This document shows, one piece after another, positions 52,234 to 61,078 of a DNA stretch of 64,000 nucleotides (the first letter of the stretch is position 1; every line of letters starts with the position of its first letter). The stretch is from contig CBDBFA010000003.1 in assembly GCA_965204545.1 (NCBI GenBank), positions 3,038,001-3,102,000 of the forward strand, written 5' to 3'. The translations under genes were made by a program, and so were the position numbers. A model generated the notes under the pieces. It saw only the letters and a program-made list of their open reading frames with translations. It was not told the DNA's origin and made no database searches. Source of the DNA: JAABVD01 sp965204545 (GTDB lineage: Bacteria; Verrucomicrobiota; Verrucomicrobiia; Opitutales; UBA2995).

Positions 52234-55200
52234 TCACTTGGTATAGGTAATCGGCACAGGCGTTCCGTTGCGTCTTGTCAGGCGCAGACAGAATTTCCAT
52301 GCTCCCGGACCCTGCGTGACTTGGATCAACAGGGCGTTCTTACCTGCTTTCAACATCACGGGCACTTGGTCATTGTCGAGCACGGCGCTACGCTGCACGT
52401 TGTGCTCGTGGACAAGTTCGCCGTTGACCCAAAGCCTTACACCGTCGTCCGAACCCATACGAGCCACTGCATCGACTACCTCGTCCGACACGATCTCTGC
52501 GAATCCATAGGCCGAAACGTCGCTTAGGTCGCCGTATTCTGCAAGCAAGTCGATCATGCCCGCAGTAGCAGGCGTAGTGACAGACCGCCAGCCAGTAGTG
52601 TCCTCGCCAACGGAATACGTTGCCGTCAGATCGATATCAGGCTCGTTGATATTGGTCTCCTTGAATCCGTCGTAGATGTTCCCCGGAAACGGGCCGACAA
52701 GCGACCAGTCTGTTACGAATCCCAAGTCGTCTAGCAAACGCGAGCCAGGGGCCACACCAGGCATGACCTGCACAATCTCGTTGACCGCATCAGTGGTTGT
52801 TGCACGCGGAGCCATGGCCTCGACAAGCTTGTTGCCTTCTTCGGTGTGGCCTACGTCAAACTCAGACTTCGCCAGCTCGGACAGCTCCTTAAGTTCTCTA
52901 AGAATTGCCAAGGAAGCATAGCCCTCGAAAATTGAAGGGTCGACTTTGCCGTTTGGAGAAAATTCATCCGACGCCACATAGCGGATCATCTGGTCAAGAA
53001 GGTATGCTGATTCGGGCATGTTGCGCGTTTTCTCTGTCAGGTCGAGGCCACATACAAGTACTGAGCCATTGACCGCCTTCGCTTCGAACACACAGGTGAA
53101 ATAGCCCGCACTGCCTGTGCCGAACATCAACTTTTCGGCCTCTTTCACAGGACTACTGGGGGTCAGCTTCACCGCCTGGTTCATCAACCTGAACCAGGGC
53201 TGATTCATGAAAGCCTCATTAGGGAAATTACCAAAGGCAGGATGCCCTGCCTCAATAGCCGTGCCTGCCTGTTCTGTCCAGATCCAGTTGCCCATCCGTG
53301 CACCCACCTTCATCGATTGGTGAGGAGGCACGCTCAGGCACAACACCTTCTTGCCCTGCTCGAAAGCCTTCATTACAAGGCTTGAGCCTCCGGCATCATT
53401 CGTAACCAAGACCTTTGCCCTACCCCCTTCCCCTGATTCGACGGGAACTACGTTTTGGTAGCGCTGTGACAACAACTCATATAACCCTTTGCTTGCCGCC
53501 ACGGGTTCGGGAAGAACCGCTCGTTCGGGTAGACTCGGAAAGACCCAAAGGTCCCAACTATTGGACCATTCACCGCCTGCAAGGCTAACTTCCACGGTAG
53601 CTTTCAAAGGCTTGGTAACCTCTGGCAAGTTAATCTCTGCCAGGCCAATCTTGCCGACATATCCAACAGGGGCAGTCACATGGGAACTGGTGCCCTTAGT
53701 CAAAACCTTTCCCTCATCAAGTAAACGCCAAGTCAACTTTTTGTTCCTTATGGAAGCATCTCCAAAATTAGAGACAATCCATTCCACCAGAACGGTTTGA
53801 CCTGAGGTATAGATAGGCCAATCGTAAAAAGCATTCAGGAGAGGCCGCATCCTGACTGGATCATCCATCATTCTTTCCCTGATGGCAGCCTCATCAAACT
53901 CATACTCCGGTGGCCACAAGGACAAAATCGGCGACTTTCTCATAAAAAGGCCGGGCTTAGGATCTGGATCCTGGGCCAGTAATACCACCGACTGATTAAA
54001 GGTCCGAAAATAGTCTGCCGTGCTTCCCTTAGGCTCATGAAAAATGTTCAGCAAACCGTTCCAGGTGGCGGGGGGGAAGTCGAGAAGCAGCCACATGGAA
54101 AAGCCATCCAGTCTCGGGTCAAGCCGTGCGCTTTCCAACCCTATCTTGTGGAAGATACTCTGCATACGGTACCCAGCTTCGATGCAATTCTCTGCCTGTT
54201 CCCATGTAAGGCCGGCCTGCTCCGCTGCTGCCTGCGCTTCATTCATCGTCACATTGGGCGCATATCCGGTGCCGTATTTCGGTTCCAGGCGCGGGTCGTC
54301 TCCGGTGGTGATACTAAGGAACTCATGATTAACCCAGGGCCAGTGGTCCTCGCTTTCAAGCAAAGGGACCATAAAGGCATCACCACTTCCGGAACGGCCG
54401 TGGCTCTGATAGTCTGATAGGGAATCAACCATGCTAATGTCGACTCCTTGACCGAACGCCGGATTACCAAGGCTAGTATTGCGATCCTGACTCATCCATA
54501 GACGTGAAGGATCCATCTTTTTAGCGATGTCATGCAACTCCTGAGCCAGTTCCTTGGAATAGTGTCCCTCGTTTCCGCCACAGTAAAAAGAAATCGATAC
54601 ATATCGGCGGAAATGTGTTATCAAGGTTCGTAAATCGCCGGGAGGGTCCTTCGGTCCACCGGACATGTGCGCTATGCCCGAGTAGCGTGTATCATCTTCT
54701 TTCCCGAATGCTGCCCAGTAGGGTATCTCCGGTTGGACGAGGATGCCCAGCTCATCGGCCGCCTCGAAGTATTCAGGCAATTCGACATGTGTATGGTGAC
54801 GAACGTAATTAAAGCCGAAGTCCTTAGCTACGGAAATGTTTTTGAGATGTGCCTTGCGATCTGCAGGCGAACAAACCGTTAAAGGATAGGCGTGGTCGTC
54901 ACCGTAACCGCGAAGGAAATAGGGTTTGTTGTTCAGCAAGAACTGTTTGTTGCGTGTCTCGATCTTCCTGACACCGAAGCGCTCGATCCAGCCGTGTAAA
55001 GACTCAAAGCCTTTATTGAGTACTATGTCTGCGCGGTAAAGATTTGGCTGTTCAGGCGACCATGCCTGAAATGTCTTAAGGGGTATATCAAATACTACCT
55101 TTGTGGTCTTGCCTGGTTCGACAGTAACCGACTTGCCAGCCCTGCCCGCATTTCTTCCCTTGAGCGTAGCCAGTTTCACTTCGACTTCTACCTCCTGGTT

Positions 55201-55986
55201 TTCAGAAGCTGTCGATCTAATCGTGGCATGAACCTGTGCCGACCTGTCATCAAATTTGCCCTCCACATAGGCATAATCGACGAAAACATCGCCGGTTGCC
55301 TCAAGTTCTACAGATCTGTACAATCCTCCGTACACGCGAAGCGAATTGACCTCGCCCTGCCGACTGGGTATATCGTTGCGAGCCAGTATTGCTATGGTCG
55401 CCGACTCTCCACTGGTCACCAAATCAGTGATGTCGTATTTGTAGGTGCCAGCGTATTCATATTGTTTCGCCACAAACTCCCCGTTAACCCAAATCCAGCC
55501 GATAGAATTCACGCCCCCTATTTTCAACCAGATTCTATTACCCTGCCACTTGGCAGGTACCGTAATGGTTTTGCAGTACCACGCCGCCCCGCCGTAGTTT
55601 GTAAACATCATGTGTCCGTATGTCTCAAAGCCGGCAGTTCCTTCATTGCTTCGACCTGGCTCACCTACTCCCTGCGCTTCCCAGCAGCCCGGAACCTCAA
55701 TCTGACGCTCTGCACCAGGCCAGGCAGCGGACTCGAACCATCGTTCCTCGTAGCCCTCCATCTCGGGGTCTGTTCGGAACTCCCAAGAACCATCAAGACT
55801 CATCCAGTTCGATAATTTGCTCCTCAGTACAGGGTTCACTATGGCCGGAGAACTCTCTGCTCCTTCGCCCAAAGCGCTAAGTGGTCCGAAGAGGTCATCG
55901 ATTGCGGATGCCTCGCTGGCTGGCCCCGCCCAAAGCACAGCGTGACAAACTACGACAGCAATTCCCAAACACACCAAACGTTTCAT
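52234..55986 (-). CDS. Secreted GH2-family glycoside hydrolase with extra C-terminal domain, copy B
   Basis: This 1250-residue tandem paralogue of the gene at 49030 is colinear over its first 1040 residues (leader RLVCLGIAVVVCHAVLWAGP, SIxDLFGxLSALG text shared). The acid/base is Glu473 (FYCGGNEGHYS) and the nucleophile is Glu555 (WVNHEFLSI). It has about 200 additional residues at the C-terminus: FVTDWSLVGPFPGNIYDGF starts a beta-rich module with MGSDDGVRLWVNGELVHEHN and MLKAGKNALLIQVTQGPGAW, which looks like a PA14-related or galactose-binding-like unit. GGGAGA lies before the ATG. The two enzymes may cut related linkages of the same polymer. Confidence 0.92.
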   Translation of the reverse strand: MKRLVCLGIAVVVCHAVLWAGPASEASAIDDLFGPLSALGEGAESSPAIVNPVLRSKLSNWMSLDGSWEFRTDPEMEGYEERWFESAAWPGAERQIEVPGCWEAQGVGEPGRSNEGTAGFETYGHMMFTNYGGAAWYCKTITVPAKWQGNRIWLKIGGVNSIGWIWVNGEFVAKQYEYAGTYKYDITDLVTSGESATIAILARNDIPSRQGEVNSLRVYGGLYRSVELEATGDVFVDYAYVEGKFDDRSAQVHATIRSTASENQEVEVEVKLATLKGRNAGRAGKSVTVEPGKTTKVVFDIPLKTFQAWSPEQPNLYRADIVLNKGFESLHGWIERFGVRKIETRNKQFLLNNKPYFLRGYGDDHAYPLTVCSPADRKAHLKNISVAKDFGFNYVRHHTHVELPEYFEAADELGILVQPEIPYWAAFGKEDDTRYSGIAHMSGGPKDPPGDLRTLITHFRRYVSISFYCGGNEGHYSKELAQELHDIAKKMDPSRLWMSQDRNTSLGNPAFGQGVDISMVDSLSDYQSHGRSGSGDAFMVPLLESEDHWPWVNHEFLSITTGDDPRLEPKYGTGYAPNVTMNEAQAAAEQAGLTWEQAENCIEAGYRMQSIFHKIGLESARLDPRLDGFSMWLLLDFPPATWNGLLNIFHEPKGSTADYFRTFNQSVVLLAQDPDPKPGLFMRKSPILSLWPPEYEFDEAAIRERMMDDPVRMRPLLNAFYDWPIYTSGQTVLVEWIVSNFGDASIRNKKLTWRLLDEGKVLTKGTSSHVTAPVGYVGKIGLAEINLPEVTKPLKATVEVSLAGGEWSNSWDLWVFPSLPERAVLPEPVAASKGLYELLSQRYQNVVPVESGEGGRAKVLVTNDAGGSSLVMKAFEQGKKVLCLSVPPHQSMKVGARMGNWIWTEQAGTAIEAGHPAFGNFPNEAFMNQPWFRLMNQAVKLTPSSPVKEAEKLMFGTGSAGYFTCVFEAKAVNGSVLVCGLDLTEKTRNMPESAYLLDQMIRYVASDEFSPNGKVDPSIFEGYASLAILRELKELSELAKSEFDVGHTEEGNKLVEAMAPRATTTDAVNEIVQVMPGVAPGSRLLDDLGFVTDWSLVGPFPGNIYDGFKETNINEPDIDLTATYSVGEDTTGWRSVTTPATAGMIDLLAEYGDLSDVSAYGFAEIVSDEVVDAVARMGSDDGVRLWVNGELVHEHNVQRSAVLDNDQVPVMLKAGKNALLIQVTQGPGAWKFCLRLTRRNGTPVPITYTK

Positions 55987-56037
55987 GAAGACATCTCCCT
56001 TTATTGACGAACTTTCATATTTGACCGGCCCAATGCT

Positions 56038-57660
56038 CTATTCGTGCTGTGGCCCTTCGTCAGAATCACGTTCAGGCTCGGATGATGGGCTACCCATCGA
56101 GAACTTGCCTGGCGGAATGCATACAAAGTCGGTACCGTCGAAGGTAGGCACATCGCCAGTCTTAAGTTCCGTTACTTGCGTTTCCCCTTCGTCATGGACT
56201 TCAGAACAGAGGGACTCGTCAACCTTGAAGACGATGTTATGCGTCGTCTCGGGATCGATGTCGAAATTACCCTCTTCAGCATTATGGATGTATTGACCGT
56301 TGATCTTTAGGTTTTCGAAGGTTATGTTGTACACCTTGTGATTGGCGTCCCAACCCTTGATGACATTCGGGCGCTGGAAATTACCGGTAGCTGTGATATT
56401 CCGAAAGGTTATGTCAGATATCTGGCCCATTTCACCATCAGCGGGTGCGAATTCATGCTTTGCGAGTGTCAGATAGAATATTCGCCAGCCTCCGTTTTCA
56501 ATACGGATGTCTTCAAACAGATAGTCCTTCATATGTCCACTACCACCATGGACGGCATCAAATGCGGCCAAGTTAATCTGTTCCGTTCGGTGCTCCATTC
56601 GTATAATGTCGTTGTTGTAAATGTGAAAACCACTATTGTCATTCGTCATGTTCCAACTGATTTGAAACGGCGCACCATTCTCACACTGCCAGATCACACA
56701 GTCACGCACCGTAGTGTTAGATTCATACAACTTAAATGCGTCATCGTTGACCTTTACAAAACAGTCTTCAATTAAGCCATAATCTTCCACGTAGGGACCA
56801 TCGGTACCATACCACCAACCGATCATTTTTACATTTCGTATTGTGTTGTGGGGGCCGAATATAAGGATTTGGTAGAGTGAAGAATTGACAAGAGTAATCC
56901 CTTCAACCAGGACCCGAGTGCCCTTGATGTTGATCAGGTTACTGTCATAGTCTGGTCCATGCGGAAAGTCTTCGCCGGAGAGAACGCCGCGCCCCCTGAC
57001 AGTGAAGTCCTGAACGTCTTGGTAACTTCCTCCCTGGCCCCATGGCCCAGTATAGTTAACTTTAAGTCTGCCTTTGACGTATGCCCCACCGGCCAGATAG
57101 ACTGTTTTCGTGCCCGATGCAATGGTCGTATCTCCTATATTGTGAAGACCTGGCCCAAAGTATAGGACATCAGAGTCATTGGGATTAGGAATGTCCGTTT
57201 CAAGTGCATCGGCAAACACAAGCATCGGATGCGTAATATCCCCATCGAATTCCACGGATATTTTCCGTGGTTGGTCCAAGTCAAACGATACAGTGTTTCC
57301 TGATATCTGGGGCGTGATCCCGAAACTGCTCGGAAGTATGTTACACGTCCCAATAGGACCGCCTTGCAGCTTTGTAATGGTTACGGTAACTGGACCTGAA
57401 AACGAAAAGGTTGTCCACGAAGTGGTTAGACTTAGATTCGTTGATTGTTGTCGATTACTCAGATAAACAAAACTGTCATATTCAGTCCCACCCTGCTCAA
57501 CCACCACCGAATACTGATTCGATGGTGTAATGCCATCTGGCCCTGGATACGTTACTACCTCATCGGCCAGGCTGTTCTGCGCAAAACCACAGAGCAACCC
57601 GGCAAGGAGATAAGCGAAAACGGACACACACCGTAATCCCATGTGCATTACTTCAACCAT
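56038..57660 (-). CDS. GH28-like right-handed beta-helix protein with truncated FGE domain at its end
   Basis: This 540-residue exported protein has a leader (RCVSVFAYLLAGLLCGFA) and a parallel beta-helix of the polygalacturonase/dextranase type: KTVYLAGGAYVKGRLKV, DFTVRGRGVLSGEDFP, VLVEGITLVNSSLYQILIFG and LIEDCFVKVNDDAFKLYES are successive coils with catalytic-type Asp pairs (NDDAF). The last 30 residues, FVCIPPGKFSMGSPSSEPER and DSDEGPQHE, are the start of a formylglycine-generating-enzyme-like domain that stops at TAG after nine conserved positions. The rest of that domain is gone; a matching tail lies at 48806. AGGAG lies six bases before the ATG. Confidence 0.85.
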   Translation of the reverse strand: MVEVMHMGLRCVSVFAYLLAGLLCGFAQNSLADEVVTYPGPDGITPSNQYSVVVEQGGTEYDSFVYLSNRQQSTNLSLTTSWTTFSFSGPVTVTITKLQGGPIGTCNILPSSFGITPQISGNTVSFDLDQPRKISVEFDGDITHPMLVFADALETDIPNPNDSDVLYFGPGLHNIGDTTIASGTKTVYLAGGAYVKGRLKVNYTGPWGQGGSYQDVQDFTVRGRGVLSGEDFPHGPDYDSNLINIKGTRVLVEGITLVNSSLYQILIFGPHNTIRNVKMIGWWYGTDGPYVEDYGLIEDCFVKVNDDAFKLYESNTTVRDCVIWQCENGAPFQISWNMTNDNSGFHIYNNDIIRMEHRTEQINLAAFDAVHGGSGHMKDYLFEDIRIENGGWRIFYLTLAKHEFAPADGEMGQISDITFRNITATGNFQRPNVIKGWDANHKVYNITFENLKINGQYIHNAEEGNFDIDPETTHNIVFKVDESLCSEVHDEGETQVTELKTGDVPTFDGTDFVCIPPGKFSMGSPSSEPERDSDEGPQHE

Positions 57661-57722
57661 AACAAACTCCTGTTAGATACCATTCACAATTTCTTGTGGA
57701 GTGCCTGAATTCAAAATGCCTA

Positions 57723-59288
57723 CTACCAGAATCTGATATACCAGAAAGCAAACAAGGCAGCGGAAATTGTAAGCCAGAACCTTTGCCTCATATACCAAGG
57801 CGCCGGTGTGGTCTCGCCTTGGACGAAGATCATTTCCTTTTTCCAAATCATACTTCTGATGGATTCAATCTCTGGTGGCTTGGTAGCGAGGCTCACAACA
57901 ACCATGATTGCCAGGGTAGCCAACCACCCAATCCCGCCGATATATAGGAACGGGATGGTGTCTGAAAATGCGAATCCACAGACGAGCAATATGGGGCTCA
58001 CCAACATCAATGCAGTAAAGGCGCCCGCGCTGTTTGCCCTTTTCCAGAGAATCGAGACTAAAAATACACACGCGATGGGTGTGCCCACATAATTCATAAA
58101 CTGTTGGAAATACTTAAAAATATCTCCCAGTTTGGGTACCATCGGGCACCAAAAGGCGACGACCGCGAGTATGGCCAAGGTTGACAATCGGCCGAAAAGA
58201 ACCATCTCCTTGTGGCTGGCTCCTTTTCTTACATACTTCTTGTAAACGTCGAGCGTCAGGAGTGCTGAAGTCGCGTTTGAAAGGGCGGCCGTCGTCGAAA
58301 CCATGGCGGCAATAATCGAAACAAGAATGATACTGCGCAACCCTTCCGGAACAACGGTTTTCACCAGTATGGAGAATACCTGGTCGGGCGAATCAATCTG
58401 TGATTCCTTGATGACATAGAACGCCAGCAGCCCTGCCATAGCGGTAATCAGTGGGCGTGGGGCATTTAAGACCATGCAGAAAATAGATCCAATGCGGGCA
58501 TCGCGCTCGGAGCGGGCGGCCAATATCTTCTGCATAAGAACCTGATTGCAGATGTAATAAAAGAAGAGTGTGGTCATTGTATGGATGAACAGCCCGGGCC
58601 AGGGGATGGTGAGATCATCAGCTGGCTTAATCAAATGCCATCGCTCTGGATTTGCCGCTTCCATTGCTGCAAATCCATCCGTTTTGGAGTAGGTAAAGAA
58701 AAACAGCATGATCCCACCGATAGTAATCAGGGTGGTCTGCAGCATGTCCGTCCAGGCGACCGACGAGAGTCCGCCGTAAATCGTATAGATGGCGGTAAAA
58801 GCAACTATGCCCCATATTGCATAGTGCAGAGGGAAACTGAAATAGGTACTTAACGTAAGGGCTCCTCCATAAACCGCTACGGTCAAGCTGGCAAAGATGT
58901 AATAGACACAAGTTACTATAGTTACATAGTTTCGGCAGGCTGGGCCGAAGCGTTTTTCCATGTACTCTGGGACTGTTGAAATTGTATTGCGCAGGAATAT
59001 GGGTAAAAACATGAACAACATGAATAATAAAATAGGAAATCCCCAGACCTCCCAGTTAATGATCCCCATCCCCTCCTGCCAGGCCGCGCCGACAGTCCCA
59101 ACCATCTGCTCACTGTTGACACTACCGGCCACCAGCGACGCGCCGATAATGTACCATGGCAGTTTTCCGCCGGCCAGGAAGTAGCCCTTGGTATCCTTAG
59201 ATTCGCCGCGACCGGCAAAAAAACCTATACCGAGAATAAGTACGGCATAGCCAACAAAAATTGAAACATCGAATAAACTTACATCCAC
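57723..59288 (-). CDS. Sodium:solute symporter (SSS/SLC5 family)
   Basis: This 521-residue inner-membrane transporter has about 13-14 helices in the LeuT-like fold. GESKDTKGYFLAGGKLPWYI at 28-47 is the conserved loop after helix 1, followed by GASLVAGSVNSEQMVGTVGA. STVPEYMEKRFGPACRNY, AIYTIYGGLSSVAWTDMLQT and ILVSIIAAMVSTTAALSNAT (sodium-site Ser/Thr) are the other SSS landmarks. It is SGLT-like rather than proline- or pantothenate-like. GGGAGG lies before the ATG. It sits between the GH28-like and deacetylase genes, so it probably imports the sugars or sugar acids they release. Confidence 0.95.
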   Translation of the reverse strand: MDVSLFDVSIFVGYAVLILGIGFFAGRGESKDTKGYFLAGGKLPWYIIGASLVAGSVNSEQMVGTVGAAWQEGMGIINWEVWGFPILLFMLFMFLPIFLRNTISTVPEYMEKRFGPACRNYVTIVTCVYYIFASLTVAVYGGALTLSTYFSFPLHYAIWGIVAFTAIYTIYGGLSSVAWTDMLQTTLITIGGIMLFFFTYSKTDGFAAMEAANPERWHLIKPADDLTIPWPGLFIHTMTTLFFYYICNQVLMQKILAARSERDARIGSIFCMVLNAPRPLITAMAGLLAFYVIKESQIDSPDQVFSILVKTVVPEGLRSIILVSIIAAMVSTTAALSNATSALLTLDVYKKYVRKGASHKEMVLFGRLSTLAILAVVAFWCPMVPKLGDIFKYFQQFMNYVGTPIACVFLVSILWKRANSAGAFTALMLVSPILLVCGFAFSDTIPFLYIGGIGWLATLAIMVVVSLATKPPEIESIRSMIWKKEMIFVQGETTPAPWYMRQRFWLTISAALFAFWYIRFW

Positions 59289-59324
59289 AATCGTTCCTCC
59301 CGGCGAAACACCGCCTTTAATGAT

Positions 59325-60092
59325 TTATTTTTTGAGTTTATGAACCGCAGCTCCAAGCACCTCAGACAATAAATCATCTGCGGGGTACGCGTTGCCAACA
59401 TGCTGTCTGAATCCTTCAGCATACTTACAGCCTATATACCTTCCAATTACTTCGCCCATACGTTTCATGGTGATCGTATATTCATCAATACCATGGTGCT
59501 TGAGCAACCAATCACGCTGGCTGGCATGCAGGGCCAACATCTCGCATTTCGTATCGATCACTGACGATATATCAATTGCAATGGTTGGAACAATGGGTTC
59601 CCCAAATATGTCGGCGCAGTCGATCGGATCGCAATAATACAGATGCGGTATCGATGCGAGTGGATCGACGCCCGGCGTCTTAATATTGGGAACTGAACAC
59701 CAGAACGTTGCATCCCGACCTATCAGGCTGGTCGCTTCATGATCATAGAGGTAGTCCGATGGGCTAGCTGCAAATATTACAGTGGGCTTAACGCGTCGAA
59801 TGAGCTCAATGGTTTTCAGCACCGTTTCTTTGTCATTCCTGATAAAGGCATCTTCGCATTCAAGACAGTGATATGTGCCATCAAGAACCTTTGCTGCTGC
59901 CGCTCCTTCTTTTCTGCGGATAGCAGAGATTTCTTCGGGTCCGATTGTTGCGGAGCCGCAATTGCCCGGACTTAACGTGGCTATATGGATTTCCCAGCCT
60001 TTTTGATGAAGCAAATCCATCGTTCCCGAACAAACAAATTCGGCATCATCAGGATGCGATAGTATGCTTAGTGCAACTTTTTTCATGGTCAT
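59325..60092 (-). CDS. PIG-L (LmbE-like) N-acetylglucosaminyl deacetylase
   Basis: This 255-residue cytoplasmic protein has the zinc-binding HPDD motif at 13-16 (SHPDDAEF) and the third ligand His118 in YDHEATS. EEISAIRRKEGAAAAKVLDG and CLECEDAFIRNDKETVLKTI are typical family text. Members remove acetyl groups from N-acetylhexosamines or related amides. AAGGATCAAG precedes the ATG. The gene follows the isomerase by 21 bases and precedes the symporter by 36, in one transcript. The presence of a deacetylase suggests an N-acetylated sugar in the substrate, but this family is broad. Confidence 0.92.
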   Translation of the reverse strand: MTMKKVALSILSHPDDAEFVCSGTMDLLHQKGWEIHIATLSPGNCGSATIGPEEISAIRRKEGAAAAKVLDGTYHCLECEDAFIRNDKETVLKTIELIRRVKPTVIFAASPSDYLYDHEATSLIGRDATFWCSVPNIKTPGVDPLASIPHLYYCDPIDCADIFGEPIVPTIAIDISSVIDTKCEMLALHASQRDWLLKHHGIDEYTITMKRMGEVIGRYIGCKYAEGFRQHVGNAYPADDLLSEVLGAAVHKLKK

Positions 60093-60113
60093 CTTGATCC
60101 TTGATGGTGTTGT

Positions 60114-60926
60114 CTATTTCATTATGGATTTTTGGCGCTCGAGGGATTCAGCTGACGGGAGTTTTGGGAAGTACTCGAATCCGAAGCGGCCCTTGTATCC
60201 GAACTCATCAGCTTTACTGAAAATAAATGGATAATCCAATTCACCCACGTCAGGCTCATTGCGCCCTGGCACACCCGCCACGTGCATCTGTCCGATGATA
60301 TCAACGTTGTCTTTAATGGTGTCGACAACATTACCATCCATAATCTGCATATGATAGATATCATAAACCAGTTTCATGTTTGGACTCTTGAAGCTTCGTA
60401 CGAGTTCGACGGCTTCAGCGGTGCTGTCCAGATAGAAACCAGCGTGATCGACGACTGTGTTCAATGGTTCAACCAGCAAGGTGAAGTTCTTCTTCTCAGC
60501 GATTTCGAGCGCACGCCCAAAGGCTTTGTCCATGTTGGCGCGCATTTGAGAACGTGTTAAGCCATCAACCAGTGTGCCGGACATGATTACCGCAGAGTGA
60601 CAATCGATTTTTTCGGCAAAATCAATCATCTTGTGAACCTGTTCGATGAACTTCTCATGGTCATCCGGGTTCACCGGACAGCCGCCAAAAAGCCCATCCC
60701 ATGCATTGAGCACAAAGCCGGCCACTGTTACACCGGTTTCTTCACATACCTGGCGCACGACTTCGGCGTCCTTCGGCATGCCCTCGTCGATGGTGCTACC
60801 GTTCCAGGTGCCTTCTGGATGCCAAAATTCAACAGAGTCAAATCCCAACTGCGAAATCTTACGTATACGTTCATCATATGGTAAGTCGGTAAAGAAACAT
60901 TCTAAGCATACATCATAACGTGCCAT
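60114..60926 (-). CDS. Hydroxypyruvate-isomerase-like TIM-barrel protein
   Basis: This 270-residue sugar-phosphate-isomerase/epimerase-fold protein has the four predicted metal ligands Glu153 (LVEPLN), Asp189 (VYDIYHMQ), His215 (GQMHVAGVPGRNEPDVG) and Glu251 (GFEYFPK). HVAGVPGRNEP is characteristic of the hydroxypyruvate isomerase (Hyi) branch. AAAGGAGTTAAAA lies before the ATG. It may act on a keto-sugar or on tartronate semialdehyde formed from the imported sugar. Hyi-like genes in sugar loci often act on other keto-sugars, so the substrate is uncertain. Confidence 0.9.
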   Translation of the reverse strand: MARYDVCLECFFTDLPYDERIRKISQLGFDSVEFWHPEGTWNGSTIDEGMPKDAEVVRQVCEETGVTVAGFVLNAWDGLFGGCPVNPDDHEKFIEQVHKMIDFAEKIDCHSAVIMSGTLVDGLTRSQMRANMDKAFGRALEIAEKKNFTLLVEPLNTVVDHAGFYLDSTAEAVELVRSFKSPNMKLVYDIYHMQIMDGNVVDTIKDNVDIIGQMHVAGVPGRNEPDVGELDYPFIFSKADEFGYKGRFGFEYFPKLPSAESLERQKSIMK

Positions 60927-61078
60927 TTTTTAACTCCTTTGCTCTGTGATTGATTGGACTACGTTCAGTTGTTTTCATTGTTTTAAAATTCTCTCCATTC
61001 TATTTGCCACACTGAATCGGCCTAATAGAGTACAGGACTATTTTCTGTGGTTTCGTGTACCATAACGTAAATCTGTTC
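60927..61078. other. Intergenic gap within the minus-strand run
   Basis: No repeat words or gene are seen. The stretch is AT-rich and could hold an internal promoter for the genes from 60,926 downward, or simply link them to the large hydrolase. Confidence 0.4.
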
